Source: Panacagrimonas sp965216845
Lineage (GTDB): Bacteria > Pseudomonadota > Gammaproteobacteria > Nevskiales > Nevskiaceae
NCBI GenBank assembly: GCA_965216845.1
Contig: OZ244200.1
Span: forward strand, 930,001 to 994,000
Direction: 5' to 3'
Length of the DNA: 64,000 nt
In this document: piece by piece, positions 9,066 through 17,406 of the stretch
Layout of the letters: the number at the start of each line of letters is the position of its first letter
Numbering within the stretch: position 1 is the first letter of the stretch
Notes under the pieces: model-generated
What the model was told of the DNA's origin: nothing
Seen by the model: the letters and a program-made list of their open reading frames with translations, nothing else
The model's database searches: none
Translations under genes and position numbers: made by a program

Positions 9066-9821
9066 TTAAAAGTTCCGCGCAATCACGGACAAGGGCAAGT
9101 GTCGCAAGGCGCTGGAGATGGGCGTCCACGGCCACGGCGGGACGATGGCTTGCGGGCTTTCTTTTTCAATGGCACGCACCAGACTGCGGCAACCGCTTTC
9201 CACGTCTACCCGAAACGGTGCGTTTTTCACCTTCTCGTTCAGCGGCGTGAGGATGTAGCCGGGGTAGATCGTGCTGACCTTGATCGGCGTCTTCAGCAGG
9301 TCGGCGCGAATGCCTTCGAACAGCGTCGCCATGCCGGCCTTGCTGGCGGCGTAGATGCTCATCGCGCCCTTCATGCCGCGCATCGCGCTGACCGAGGAGA
9401 TGCCCACCAGGTGTCCCGCGTTCTGCGCGCGGAAGATTTCCAGCGCCGCTTCGGCCTGCGCCAGCGCCGCCGTGAAGTTGGTTTCGGCGGTTCGCAGGTT
9501 GGCGCTGAACTGACCGGTGCCCAGCGAGCCGCCCTGGGCGATGCCGGCGTTGACGATCACCCGGTCCAGTCCGCCCAGCTCCTCGGCGAGTTCGCCGAAC
9601 ACTTCGAACACCTGCGCGTGATCGCAGACGTTGAGCGCGCGGATGGAAATTCGAATGTCGGGGTGGGCGCTGGCGAGTTCATCCTTGAGCGCTTGCAGTG
9701 CTTCCAGTCGTCGCGCGCACAGCGCCAGGTCGCGACCGCGCCGCGCGAACTCGCGCGCCATGCCGGCGCCCAGCCCGGAGCTGGCGCCGGTGATCAGAAT
9801 ACGACGCCGTTCGGCACTCAT
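9066..9821 (-). CDS. Short-chain dehydrogenase/reductase
   Basis: This 251-residue SDR has the NAD(P) motif ILITGASSGLGAGMA, VNAGIAQGG (NAG) and the catalytic SSVSAMRG...YAASKAGM (Ser, Tyr, Lys). R-R near the end of the second strand (CARRLEAL) suggests NADP preference. The C-terminus STIYPGYILTPLNEK is typical of classical SDRs acting on fatty-acyl or steroid-like carbonyls. The start overlaps the stop of the upstream acyl-CoA dehydrogenase by 4 bases (ATGA), so it belongs to the 12789-9066 operon. The substrate cannot be read from the sequence. Confidence 0.85.
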   Translation of the reverse strand: MSAERRRILITGASSGLGAGMAREFARRGRDLALCARRLEALQALKDELASAHPDIRISIRALNVCDHAQVFEVFGELAEELGGLDRVIVNAGIAQGGSLGTGQFSANLRTAETNFTAALAQAEAALEIFRAQNAGHLVGISSVSAMRGMKGAMSIYAASKAGMATLFEGIRADLLKTPIKVSTIYPGYILTPLNEKVKNAPFRVDVESGCRSLVRAIEKESPQAIVPPWPWTPISSALRHLPLSVIARNF

Positions 9822-11062
9822 GAGCGCGGCACCTGTGTCTGAAGATCGGCATATTTGCTCAGCTCTCGTCGCGCCACCATCGCCTTGTGTACCGCGTCGG
9901 GGCCGTCGGCCATGCGCAGCATCCTTGCCGTGGCCATCAGTTGCGCCAGCGGCTGGTCCTGACTCAGCCCCTCGGCGCCGTGCATTTGAATCGCCTCGTC
10001 CACCACCGCTTCCAGCGCCTTGGGTGCCGCCACCTTGATGGCGGAAATTTCAGTCAGCGCGTTGAGGGCGCCGACCTCGTCGATCTTCCACGCCGCGTAC
10101 AGCGTCAGCAGCCGTGCCTGATCGATGGCGATCCGCAGATTGGCGATCCGCTCGCGGTTGCCGTCCAGATAAATCAGGGGCTTGCCGAAGGCTGTCCGTT
10201 GCAGGCCGCGCGCGATCATCAGCTGCAGGGCCACTTCGGCGGCGCCGATGGCGCGCATGCAGTGGTGGATGCGCCCCGGTCCCAGCCGGCCCTGGGCGAT
10301 TTCCGAACCCTTGCCGGGGCCGTGGATGATGGCGCTGGCGGGCAGGCGCACATTGTCGAACCAGACCTCGCCGTGGCCGTGCGGCTCGTCGTAGTGGCCC
10401 AGCACCGACAGCATGCGCTTGATCTGGATGCCCCTGGTGTCCATCGGCACCAGCACCATGCTGTGTCGTGCGCGACGCGGCGCTTCCGGGTCGGTGAGGC
10501 CCATGAAGATGCCGACCTTGCAGCGTGGATCGCCGACGCCGCTGGACCACCATTTCTTGCCGTTGAGTACCACCTCATTGCCTTCCAGCGTGGCGGTGGC
10601 GCGCATGTTGGAGGCGTCGGACGAGGCCACGTCCGGTTCGGTCATGAAAAACACCGAGCGGATCTGGCCGGCCAGCAGCGGTTGCAGCCACTGCGCCTTC
10701 TGCTCGGCGCTGCCGTATTGGTACAGCACCTCCATGTTGCCGGTATCCGGCGCGTTGCAGTTGAACACTTCCGGCGCCAGCAGGCTGCGGCCCATTTCCT
10801 CGGCCAGCGGCGCGTATTCGAGGTTGGACAGGCCGCCGCCCAGCTCGGCGTCCGGCAGGAACAGGTTCCACAGACCTTGCGCGCGTGCCTTGGCTTTCAG
10901 CGGCTCGATGCCCGGCAGCGGCTGCCATTGGCGCCAGTCGGCCGAATCTCCCTTGGCGTGTTGTGCCTGCAGCGCGCTGGCCCAGGGCAGGATGTCGGAC
11001 TGCATGAAGGCGCGAACCCGCTCAAGCAGGGCTGCGGTTCGTTCGCTGTGCTGAAAAATCAT
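9818..11062 (-). CDS. Acyl-CoA dehydrogenase family protein
   Basis: This 414-residue FAD enzyme has the three-part acyl-CoA dehydrogenase fold. Motifs include FFMTEPDVASSDASN (FAD/substrate loop), the middle beta domain NGKKWWSSGVGDPR, and C-terminal QRTAFGKPLI and QMHGAEGLSQDQPLA. The arrangement resembles the ACAD10/ACAD11-like branch that acts on long, branched or 4-hydroxy acyl-CoAs, but this subgroup call is tentative. A Shine-Dalgarno (GAGGA) lies before the ATG. The SDR follows with overlap and a glutathione transferase precedes by 9 bases, which suggests a fatty-acid-derivative oxidation operon. Confidence 0.88.
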   Translation of the reverse strand: MIFQHSERTAALLERVRAFMQSDILPWASALQAQHAKGDSADWRQWQPLPGIEPLKAKARAQGLWNLFLPDAELGGGLSNLEYAPLAEEMGRSLLAPEVFNCNAPDTGNMEVLYQYGSAEQKAQWLQPLLAGQIRSVFFMTEPDVASSDASNMRATATLEGNEVVLNGKKWWSSGVGDPRCKVGIFMGLTDPEAPRRARHSMVLVPMDTRGIQIKRMLSVLGHYDEPHGHGEVWFDNVRLPASAIIHGPGKGSEIAQGRLGPGRIHHCMRAIGAAEVALQLMIARGLQRTAFGKPLIYLDGNRERIANLRIAIDQARLLTLYAAWKIDEVGALNALTEISAIKVAAPKALEAVVDEAIQMHGAEGLSQDQPLAQLMATARMLRMADGPDAVHKAMVARRELSKYADLQTQVPRS

Positions 11063-11071
11063 CGAATGTCC

Positions 11072-11833
11072 TCAGGAGCCTGTTCTTGTTGCCGGTTGCC
11101 GGTGCTGTTCGAACAAATGCAGCGCGAACTTTCCGGCCGGGTGGGCACTGTAGCGTTGAATGTCTGCGCGCGCCGACGCCGGCGCTTCATCCAGCGTCGG
11201 CAGGCGGATGCCGTATTGTCGGGGCAGCAATACCGGCGCGGCCAGGCAGGCGAAGCAAAGGTCCGCGGCGGTGAACTGATCGCCAAACAGAAATGGTCGG
11301 CCGTCGCTGAGCTGTTTCTCAACACGATCAAAGGCCTGGTCGATAACCGGCAGGCCCTGTCTTACGTTTTCGGCGCTGATGCCGAACTTTCGGGTTATCA
11401 CGCGCCTTGCCATTGGAAACAGCGCCGGCCCGACCAGGCGCTGGAAGGCCGGCGTTTTCTGGCCGGAAATGGCGACGATTTCGCGATTGGAGCGCTGGAA
11501 CCAGTGAAAGTAAATCCAGCGTCGCGTTTCCACGCCGAGCTGCGCGTCAAAGTCCTGCTCCCAGCGGCGAACGGTGTCTTCGTGTGCCGCAGGGTAGAGC
11601 TTGAGCGAGGGCGGCAGCCGCCGATCAATCCATTGCAGAATCTTGCTGGAGTCGGAAATCGGCCCGTCTGCGGTCATCAGTACCGGGACCAGACCGCCGG
11701 AGCCAAGGCCACGCACCGCAAGATAGTGCAGACCTTGCAGATGCGCGTCTTCGACATGTTCCAGGTCGGCGTGGATCAGCCCCCACCGCGCTTTTTCGCA
11801 GTAGTGGCTCATGGGGATGGTGATCAGGCGCAT
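11072..11833 (-). CDS. Glutathione S-transferase family protein
   Basis: With the ATG at 11833 (TGATG overlap with the upstream hydrolase stop) the product is 253 residues. The N-terminal thioredoxin-like domain begins MRLITIPMSHYCEKARW, where S-x-Y-C-E-K-A-R is the usual glutathione-binding start, and continues to LVPVLMTADGPISDSSKIL, which holds the cis-Pro and SDS motif. The all-helical C-terminal domain includes FLFGDQFTAADLCFACLAAP. GSTs conjugate or reduce electrophiles with glutathione; the substrate here is unknown. It is the second gene of a four-gene minus-strand operon. Confidence 0.85.
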   Translation of the reverse strand: MRLITIPMSHYCEKARWGLIHADLEHVEDAHLQGLHYLAVRGLGSGGLVPVLMTADGPISDSSKILQWIDRRLPPSLKLYPAAHEDTVRRWEQDFDAQLGVETRRWIYFHWFQRSNREIVAISGQKTPAFQRLVGPALFPMARRVITRKFGISAENVRQGLPVIDQAFDRVEKQLSDGRPFLFGDQFTAADLCFACLAAPVLLPRQYGIRLPTLDEAPASARADIQRYSAHPAGKFALHLFEQHRQPATRTGS

Positions 11834-12789
11834 CAGCATTCAGCGCGGGCGGCGTTGGCGGTGATCAGTTCCGCCCAGCGCGACATCAGTTGCACCGGCA
11901 GGTCGTGACCCATGCCTTCAATCAGTTCCAGTCGGGCGTTGGGGATGAGTTTGGCGCTGCGCTTGCCGCAGACCGGTCGCATCAGCGGATCGGCCAGGCC
12001 GTGGATGATTTGCGTTGGCGCGCTGATAGCGGGCAACAGGCGCTCAAAGCTGCCGGTGGCGACGATGGCGTGGGTCTGGCGCAGGATGCCGGCCGGGCGG
12101 TAGGCGCGATGGAACGCGCGCGCCGCGTTGTCCAGACGGGTTTGCTCCGGCGTTGGAAAGCCGGGGCTGCCGATGCGCGCGTTGAAGGCGGCGCTGTCAC
12201 GGATGATGTCCTGCGGCGCGACGCCCGACTTCCGGCGTCGACCGATGTACAGCAGCAAGTCCAGCCGGCTTTGGGCGATGCGCGGATTATTGGTGCCGGA
12301 CATGATCGAGCACAGGCTGGCGATGCGTTGCGGATGCTGAGCGGCGGCGATCTGCGCAATCATTCCGCCCATGGAGACGCCCGCCAGATGGGCGCGATTG
12401 ATGTCCAGCGCATCCATCAGTCCCAGCGTATCGTCCACCATGTCGTAGAGCCGATAGTTGCAGGCGCTGACTTGCATGCCCAGCTTGATGCGCAACCAGT
12501 CCGTTTTCAGATTGAAGCGCACCCCGCGCCCGGCGCTGGCGGACAAGCCGATGTCGCGATTATCAAAACGCAAGACGCGAAAGCCGCGTGCGATGAGCGG
12601 TTCGCACAGGGCATCGGGCCATTGAATGAGCTGTCCGGCCAGGCCCATGATCAGGATCACGGTTGGGGCGTGATCGGGGCCGGCCATTTCCCAGGCGATG
12701 TCCAGACCTTTGACATCGGCAACGCCTGACTTCCAGCGCAGCGGTGGCGTGCTTGTTTTGTTTTCCGGTTCGACGATCACATCCATCAT
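11833..12789 (-). CDS. Alpha/beta-fold hydrolase
   Basis: The protein is about 318 residues if translation starts at the ATG at 12789; an in-frame ATG at 12849 would add 20 residues. The nucleophile elbow is LAGVSMGGMIAQIAA (G-x-S-x-G), the oxyanion region is LIMGLAGQLIQWP, and the C-terminal histidine is in IEGMGHDLP. The GVSMGGMIAQ wording is common in proteobacterial hydrolases annotated as carboxylesterases or epoxide-hydrolase-like proteins. It is the first gene of the operon with the GST, acyl-CoA dehydrogenase and SDR, suggesting ester cleavage ahead of acyl oxidation. Confidence 0.8.
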   Translation of the reverse strand: MMDVIVEPENKTSTPPLRWKSGVADVKGLDIAWEMAGPDHAPTVILIMGLAGQLIQWPDALCEPLIARGFRVLRFDNRDIGLSASAGRGVRFNLKTDWLRIKLGMQVSACNYRLYDMVDDTLGLMDALDINRAHLAGVSMGGMIAQIAAAQHPQRIASLCSIMSGTNNPRIAQSRLDLLLYIGRRRKSGVAPQDIIRDSAAFNARIGSPGFPTPEQTRLDNAARAFHRAYRPAGILRQTHAIVATGSFERLLPAISAPTQIIHGLADPLMRPVCGKRSAKLIPNARLELIEGMGHDLPVQLMSRWAELITANAARAEC

Positions 12790-12932
12790 TGCATCATGAT
12801 ATTGCAAGCCGTCCTGGCCATTGGCTGTGGCGACGCATGCCATGTGCAAGGCCGGGTGTGCGGCTCGGGGCGATCAAGGCTTCGCCGGTTGTGACCCGGG
12901 GGGCGCAAAGTGGTTGCCGTGGCGCCAAAAGA

Positions 12933-12957
12933 AAAGGCCCGGCAATGCCGGGCCCTT
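12933..12957 (-). terminator. Rho-independent terminator after the duplicated lipoprotein gene
   Basis: A near-perfect GC-rich stem (GGCCCGGC / GCCGGGCC with a 3-base loop) is followed on the minus strand by a run rich in T (CCTTTTCTTTT). It lies 38 bases past the stop of the lipoprotein gene at 12995 and before the start of the downstream operon. Confidence 0.8.
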
Positions 12958-12994
12958 TCATCAACGCCAGCGGTGAATCACCGCGTCGTCTTGT

Positions 12995-13951
12995 TTACTG
13001 CAGACCGCCGAGCGGGGCCTGACCCAGTCCCAGAAGGCCGCCGACATAATCCAGGATTTCTTCAACCGCGATACCCAGATTGCCCAGCACGTCTTCCAGC
13101 GCCATCACCAGACCGCTCGGCGTGCCGGCATCGGGATCGCCGAGCAGCAGCACTTCCAGCCCGTCAGCCAGGTGGCCCATGACGAACAGGCCTTCCAGCA
13201 GGTTCACCAGCGAGCCATCGGATTCCAGCAGATCGCCCAGCGTGGCGACAATCTCGTCCGTCACTTCGCCGGTCAGGCTCGGGCTCAACGCACCCAGCGC
13301 ACCGTCGGAAGTGAGCAGCAGATCCACCAGGCCCATCTGGTTGCCGTCGCCGGTGATCAGGCACAGCGTGCCCAGCGGTGCCTGACAGCTGGGATCGACG
13401 CCTTCAATCAACAGCGCTTCCACCAGGCCGGGCAGGCTGTCGCCAAACAGGGCGACCAGGCCGTCACCGTCCTCGTTGTCCAGCAACAGGTCTTCCAGCA
13501 GGGTTGCCAGGCTGCCGGTGCCACTGCCGTCGTCCAGCAACAGCTCTTCCAGACCTTCCTGCAGCTGACCGTCGCTGATCAGGCCTTCCACGATGCTGGC
13601 CAGGTCACCGTCATTTTGCAGCAGGGTGACCAGGGTGCCGGTCAGCGCGGTTTGGTCAATGGCGCCGGCGATGGGGCCCAGAGGGCCATCTTCGTCCAAC
13701 AGCACATCGACCAGGCCGCCGGCGTGGTCGGCACCACCGACGACGCACAGGCTTTGTCCAACCGGCACTTCGCAGTTGCGAATATCAGCCGGACTGCCGG
13801 GGAGGCCGTCGCCATTGTCGCCATTGTCGCCGTTTCCACCATTGCCGCCCGGGAAGTTGCCGCCACCATCGGCTTCACAGCCGGCCAGCGCCACGCCCAG
13901 CGCGATCACACCGGCGCTCAGCAGGTTTTTTGACAAACCAAATGCATTCAT
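12995..13951 (-). CDS. Acidic lipoprotein with a tandemly duplicated domain, function unknown
   Basis: The ATG at 13951 follows a GGAG box and gives 318 residues. A lipobox (VALAGCEA) is followed by a Gly/Asn/Asp-rich linker (GGNGGNGDNGDNGDG). The rest is two clear copies of a ~130-residue unit, each opening with two cysteines (NCEVPVGQSLC, and SCQAPLGTLC) and then G-L-V-D-[VL]-L-L-x-x-D-G-x-L-G and several leucine-rich L-L-x-D-G repeats. Composition is strongly acidic and leucine-rich, with no enzyme motif. It precedes ompA on the same strand by 39 bases. I recognise it only as resembling lipoproteins sometimes labelled collagen-like in Salinisphaera/Alcanivorax relatives; the role is unknown. 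Confidence 0.75.
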   Translation of the reverse strand: MNAFGLSKNLLSAGVIALGVALAGCEADGGGNFPGGNGGNGDNGDNGDGLPGSPADIRNCEVPVGQSLCVVGGADHAGGLVDVLLDEDGPLGPIAGAIDQTALTGTLVTLLQNDGDLASIVEGLISDGQLQEGLEELLLDDGSGTGSLATLLEDLLLDNEDGDGLVALFGDSLPGLVEALLIEGVDPSCQAPLGTLCLITGDGNQMGLVDLLLTSDGALGALSPSLTGEVTDEIVATLGDLLESDGSLVNLLEGLFVMGHLADGLEVLLLGDPDAGTPSGLVMALEDVLGNLGIAVEEILDYVGGLLGLGQAPLGGLQ

Positions 13952-13990
13952 TACTTCTTGCTCCAAATCAAAATCTTAAAATGGCGAGGA

Positions 13991-15091
13991 TCAGTTGAGG
14001 ATGCGCAGCTCGGTGCGACGGTTCAGTTCGCGACCTTCCTCAGTCTCGTTATCCGCCACCGGCTCGGCTTCGCCATAGCCCTTGACGCTCAACTGCGTTG
14101 CCGGGATGCCCTGCGATTCAAAGTAGTCACGCACGGCCAGTGCACGACCCTCGGACAGCTTCTGGTTGTAGCTGTCGCTACCCTTGCTGTCGGTGTGGCC
14201 GGCCACTTCAACCTTCATGTCCGGGTACTTGGTAAGAATCGGCAGCACGTTGTCCAGAATGGTCTTGGCGTCCGGACGCAGGCGGGTCTTGTCGAATTCA
14301 AAGGTCACGCCGTCCAGACGGATGATCTTGTCCAGCGGGCAGCCAACGCCGTCAACACGCGTACCTTCGGGGGTGTCCGGGCACTCGTCCTTGTCGTCAA
14401 CCACGCCGTCGCCGTCGGAATCCAGCACGCCGGTGGAAACTTCCTTCACCACTTCAACCGTTTCCACCACTTTCACCGGCTCTGGCGGCGGCGGCGGGGC
14501 GACTTTCTCATCGCGGTAAAGCGGGATTTCGATGCCCAGGGCATAGCGAATATCCTCGTATTCCTCTTCAAAGCTGTCGTAGACATAGCGTGCTTCGGCA
14601 CGCAGGCGGATGTTGCCGGTCTTGAAGATCGGGCCGGTTACAAAGCCCACGCCGCCGTTGGCGAACCAGTCGATTTCGTCGGCGTCGTCGGGGATGACGT
14701 CGTTGTAGTTACCGCCACCACCAATCAGCAGGAAGGGGGTGAAGCCGAGGCGGTCACCAAAGGAATACACCAGATCGCCGGAGGCGCCGTAGCGATAGTA
14801 ATCGGTGAAGAAATCATCGCCGGTCTCCAGGGTTTCGTAAAAACCCTGGACTTCAAAGCCCAGGCCGCCTTCCATGCCGGTCCAGCCGTAAAGCACCGAT
14901 ACGCCGCCACCGTGATCGATGTCGCCGCCCAGCAGATTGCGGTCCTCATCCGGGTCGCTGTACGTGCCCATCACCGACAGATAGCTGTTGGTGAGGCGTG
15001 GCTCGGTCAGTTCCACTTCGTCTTGCGCATGGCCAACCGTGACGGTTGCCAGCGCAGCAAGGCCCAGAACGCTGCTCAATTGCTTTTTCAT
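13991..15091 (-). CDS. OmpA-family outer-membrane protein
   Basis: This 366-residue protein has a signal peptide (KKQLSSVLGLAALATVTVGHA), an N-terminal eight-stranded-type beta-barrel region (~25-195), a Pro-rich hinge (APPPPPEPVKVVETVEVV), a thrombospondin type 3-like calcium repeat (DSDGDGVVDDKDECPDTPEG) and a C-terminal OmpA peptidoglycan-binding domain (VEVAGHTDSKGSDSYNQKLS, then NRRTE). It anchors the outer membrane to peptidoglycan. The barrel has glycine- and tyrosine-rich strands typical of OmpA/OprF relatives. It lies just upstream of the duplicated lipoprotein and may be co-transcribed with it. Confidence 0.93.
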   Translation of the reverse strand: MKKQLSSVLGLAALATVTVGHAQDEVELTEPRLTNSYLSVMGTYSDPDEDRNLLGGDIDHGGGVSVLYGWTGMEGGLGFEVQGFYETLETGDDFFTDYYRYGASGDLVYSFGDRLGFTPFLLIGGGGNYNDVIPDDADEIDWFANGGVGFVTGPIFKTGNIRLRAEARYVYDSFEEEYEDIRYALGIEIPLYRDEKVAPPPPPEPVKVVETVEVVKEVSTGVLDSDGDGVVDDKDECPDTPEGTRVDGVGCPLDKIIRLDGVTFEFDKTRLRPDAKTILDNVLPILTKYPDMKVEVAGHTDSKGSDSYNQKLSEGRALAVRDYFESQGIPATQLSVKGYGEAEPVADNETEEGRELNRRTELRILN

Positions 15092-15178
15092 GATGCTCCG
15101 TTTCTTTGCAAACCAAATCAGGGGTTAGGTCAAATCGTGCGCGCGTCAAGCTCTCCCACACACGTTGAGACAGGGGCG

Positions 15179-15209
15179 ATCATACACTAGGATTGTTGCA
15201 GCGCCGCAA
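15179..15209 (-). promoter_or_regulatory. Possible sigma-70 promoter for ompA
   Basis: On the minus strand a good -10 (TATGAT, 15179-15184) sits 19 bases from a partial -35 (TTGCGG, 15204-15209), 88 bases before the ompA start. The spacing is longer than ideal, so this is only a candidate. Confidence 0.4.
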
Positions 15210-15226
15210 AATTTGAGCGGCAAGAT

Positions 15227-15255
15227 CCGCCCGACGCGACTGCGGCGCCGGGCGG
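15227..15255 (-). terminator. Possible terminator hairpin after the HSL-type esterase
   Basis: Inverted repeat CCGCCCG/CGGGCGG (7-bp stem, GC-rich loop of 15 bases) lies 23 bases past the esterase stop and upstream of ompA. No strong T-run follows on the minus strand, so this is a weak call. Confidence 0.35.
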
Positions 15256-15277
15256 TTTCTTCGGGCGATGCGGCGGC

Positions 15278-16213
15278 TCAGCCGGCGAAGCGTTCCTTCA
15301 GCCAGCGGCAGGATTCGTCAATCGCCGCGCGCCCCTGATCCAGCACCGGGAACAGGTTGTACATGCCGTGAATGGTGCCATCGTAGCGGCTGATGACGGT
15401 GTTGACGCCGGCGGACTGCAGGGCCTTGCCGTAGTCTTCGCCTTCGTCGCGCAAGGGGTCGTACTCGGCGGTGATCACCAGTGCCGGCGGCAGGCCGGAA
15501 AGGTCGGCATTCAGGATGGGAGACGCGGTGACCTGCTTTCCCTGATCGGCCGCTGGCATGTATTTGTCCAGGAACCAGTGCATGTCCTTCTTGTGCAGGA
15601 AGTAGCCTTCGGCATTGTCATTCATGGATTGGGTTTCCACGCCGTCCATGCGTGTCACCGGGTAAACCAGCAACTGGGCGCAAACGTTCACATCGCTGCC
15701 ACGTAGCTGCTGGGCGGTCACCGCGGCCAGGTTGCCGCCGGCACTGTCGCCACCAACGGCGATGCGGCTGGCGTCCACTTGCAGGGCTGCGGCGTTGCTC
15801 GCCACCCAGCCGGTGGCCGCTATGCAATCCTGCGGCGCCGCCGGATAGGGCGCTTCCGGCGCCAGACGATAGTCAACGGCAATGACCACCGCATGGCTGC
15901 CGGCGCAGAGTTCACGGCAGACGCCGTCGTGGGTTTCCAGGTCGCCCACCACCCAGCCGCCGCCGTGAAAATAAACCAGCGCGGGGAAGGGGCCGGTACC
16001 TTGCGGAGTGTAAACGCGCGCGCCAATCTGGCCGGCGGCACCGGCAATCTGGCGATTTTCCACCGCCGCAAGCTCGGCCTGGCTGGGCGGCAAGGCCGCA
16101 ATCATCCCGGCGAAGGTTTGACGGCATTCGCTGACTTGCATTTCATGAAAGGCCTTGCCGCCGGCCTGCGCCATTTGTTGCAGCAAGCCTTGTTCCTGTG
16201 CATTCAGTGGCAT
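15278..16213 (-). CDS. Alpha/beta hydrolase, hormone-sensitive-lipase (family IV) esterase
   Basis: This 311-residue enzyme carries the family IV signature: oxyanion-hole ALVYFHGGGWVVGDLETHD (HGGG) and the nucleophile elbow RIAVGGDSAGGNLAA (GDSAGG). The acidic residue is in EYDPLRDEG and the catalytic histidine in DGTIHGMYNL, the usual H-G-F/M ending. No signal peptide is seen, so it is probably cytoplasmic. Such esterases hydrolyse short- to medium-chain acyl esters. It is divergent from prpB with a 245-base spacer. Confidence 0.9.
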   Translation of the reverse strand: MPLNAQEQGLLQQMAQAGGKAFHEMQVSECRQTFAGMIAALPPSQAELAAVENRQIAGAAGQIGARVYTPQGTGPFPALVYFHGGGWVVGDLETHDGVCRELCAGSHAVVIAVDYRLAPEAPYPAAPQDCIAATGWVASNAAALQVDASRIAVGGDSAGGNLAAVTAQQLRGSDVNVCAQLLVYPVTRMDGVETQSMNDNAEGYFLHKKDMHWFLDKYMPAADQGKQVTASPILNADLSGLPPALVITAEYDPLRDEGEDYGKALQSAGVNTVISRYDGTIHGMYNLFPVLDQGRAAIDESCRWLKERFAG

Positions 16214-16458
16214 GGTGTTCTCCTCTGGGTATCGCGTGGCTGCGGATTGACCAGCTTAGCGCGCTTGCCGGATTGTTGAATATCGGCATGATCCCCAATG
16301 GTTCCGCCTGCTCCGCCCAGTCACAAGTCTGGGCGGCTTGCGCACGGACTTCGGATAGAATCGCCCTCCCTGTGCGATCTGATATCGATCCGTGGCGCAA
16401 ACGCCGCTGGTCGTGGTCCGATCCATTTTGTTTGACAATTTCTCACAGGAGAACCGCG

Positions 16459-17343
16459 ATGCAACCAAGTGCCGGTGCCCGCTTCCGGGCTGCGCTTGCG
16501 GAGGAAAAGCCGCTGCAAGTGATCGGCGCCATCAACGCAAACCACGCGCTGCTGGCAAAACACGCCGGATTCAAGGCGATTTATCTGTCCGGTGGCGGGG
16601 TGGCCGCCGGTAGCCTGGGCCTGCCGGACCTGGGCATCAGCGGGCTGGAAGATGTGTTGATCGACGTGCGTCGCATCACCGATGTCTGTGATCTGCCATT
16701 GCTGGTGGATATCGACACCGGCTTCGGGCCCAGCGCTTTCAACATCGAGCGTACCGTCAAGAGCCTGATCAAGGCCGGCGCCGCCGCTTGTCATATCGAG
16801 GATCAGGTGGGTGCCAAGCGCTGCGGCCATCGCCCCGGCAAGGAGATCGTGACGCAGGGCGAGATGGTGGACCGCGTGCGCGCCGCCGCCGCCGCCCGCA
16901 TCGACCCTGATTTCTTCATCATCGCCCGCACCGACGCGATTCAGGCCGAGGGCGTGGACGCCGCCATCGAGCGCTCCATCGCCTGCGTCGAAGCCGGCGC
17001 CGATGCGATCTTCGCCGAGGCCGCCTACGACCTGCCGACCTATGAGAAATTCATCAAGGCGGTGAACGTGCCGGTGCTGGCCAACATCACCGAATTCGGC
17101 GCCACGCCGCTGTTCTCGCGTGAGGAGCTGGCTTCGGTCGGCGTGGCGATTCAGCTCTATCCGCTGAGCGCCTTTCGCGCCGCCAACAAGGCCGCCGAAG
17201 CGGTTTACACTGCCATCCGCAAGGATGGTCACCAGCGCGATGTGGTGGACCTGATGCAGACCCGCAATGAGCTGTACGACCGTATCGGCTATCACGCCTT
17301 CGAGCAGCGGCTGGATGCGGTGTTTGCCGAACAGAAAAAGTAG
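16459..17343 (+). CDS. prpB: 2-Methylisocitrate lyase PrpB
   Basis: The ATG at 16459 behind an AGGAGA box gives 294 residues, the normal family length; the frame is open further upstream but without family sequence. The isocitrate-lyase/PEP-mutase fold is shown by YLSGGGVAAGSLGLPD, LVDIDTGFGPSAFNIERTV (metal-binding D-x-D-T-G-F-G), and IEDQVGAKRCGHRPGKE with the catalytic Cys in K-R-C-G-H. It cleaves 2-methylisocitrate to succinate and pyruvate in propionate breakdown. prpC follows after 63 bases. No PrpR regulator is visible in the window. Confidence 0.96.
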   Translation: MQPSAGARFRAALAEEKPLQVIGAINANHALLAKHAGFKAIYLSGGGVAAGSLGLPDLGISGLEDVLIDVRRITDVCDLPLLVDIDTGFGPSAFNIERTVKSLIKAGAAACHIEDQVGAKRCGHRPGKEIVTQGEMVDRVRAAAAARIDPDFFIIARTDAIQAEGVDAAIERSIACVEAGADAIFAEAAYDLPTYEKFIKAVNVPVLANITEFGATPLFSREELASVGVAIQLYPLSAFRAANKAAEAVYTAIRKDGHQRDVVDLMQTRNELYDRIGYHAFEQRLDAVFAEQKK

Positions 17344-17369
17344 GGCGGCCTGGTCGCCGAATCCTTGAC

Positions 17370-17390
17370 GGCGGGCATGGCCCGCCCTGC
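17370..17390. repeat. Short palindromic repeat (GCGGGCATGGCCCGC type), copy 1
   Basis: A 6-bp stem (GCGGGC/GCCCGC) with a 3-base ATG loop, followed by CCTGCC, lies between prpB and prpC. Four similar sequences occur elsewhere in the window, always in intergenic DNA. Confidence 0.6.
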
Positions 17391-17406
17391 CCAAAACGGA
17401 GAAAAC

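Noticed and set aside
9887..11908. 673-codon open frame on the plus strand
   Set aside because: It is antisense to the acyl-CoA dehydrogenase and GST genes, has His/Arg/Gln-rich composition and no domain.
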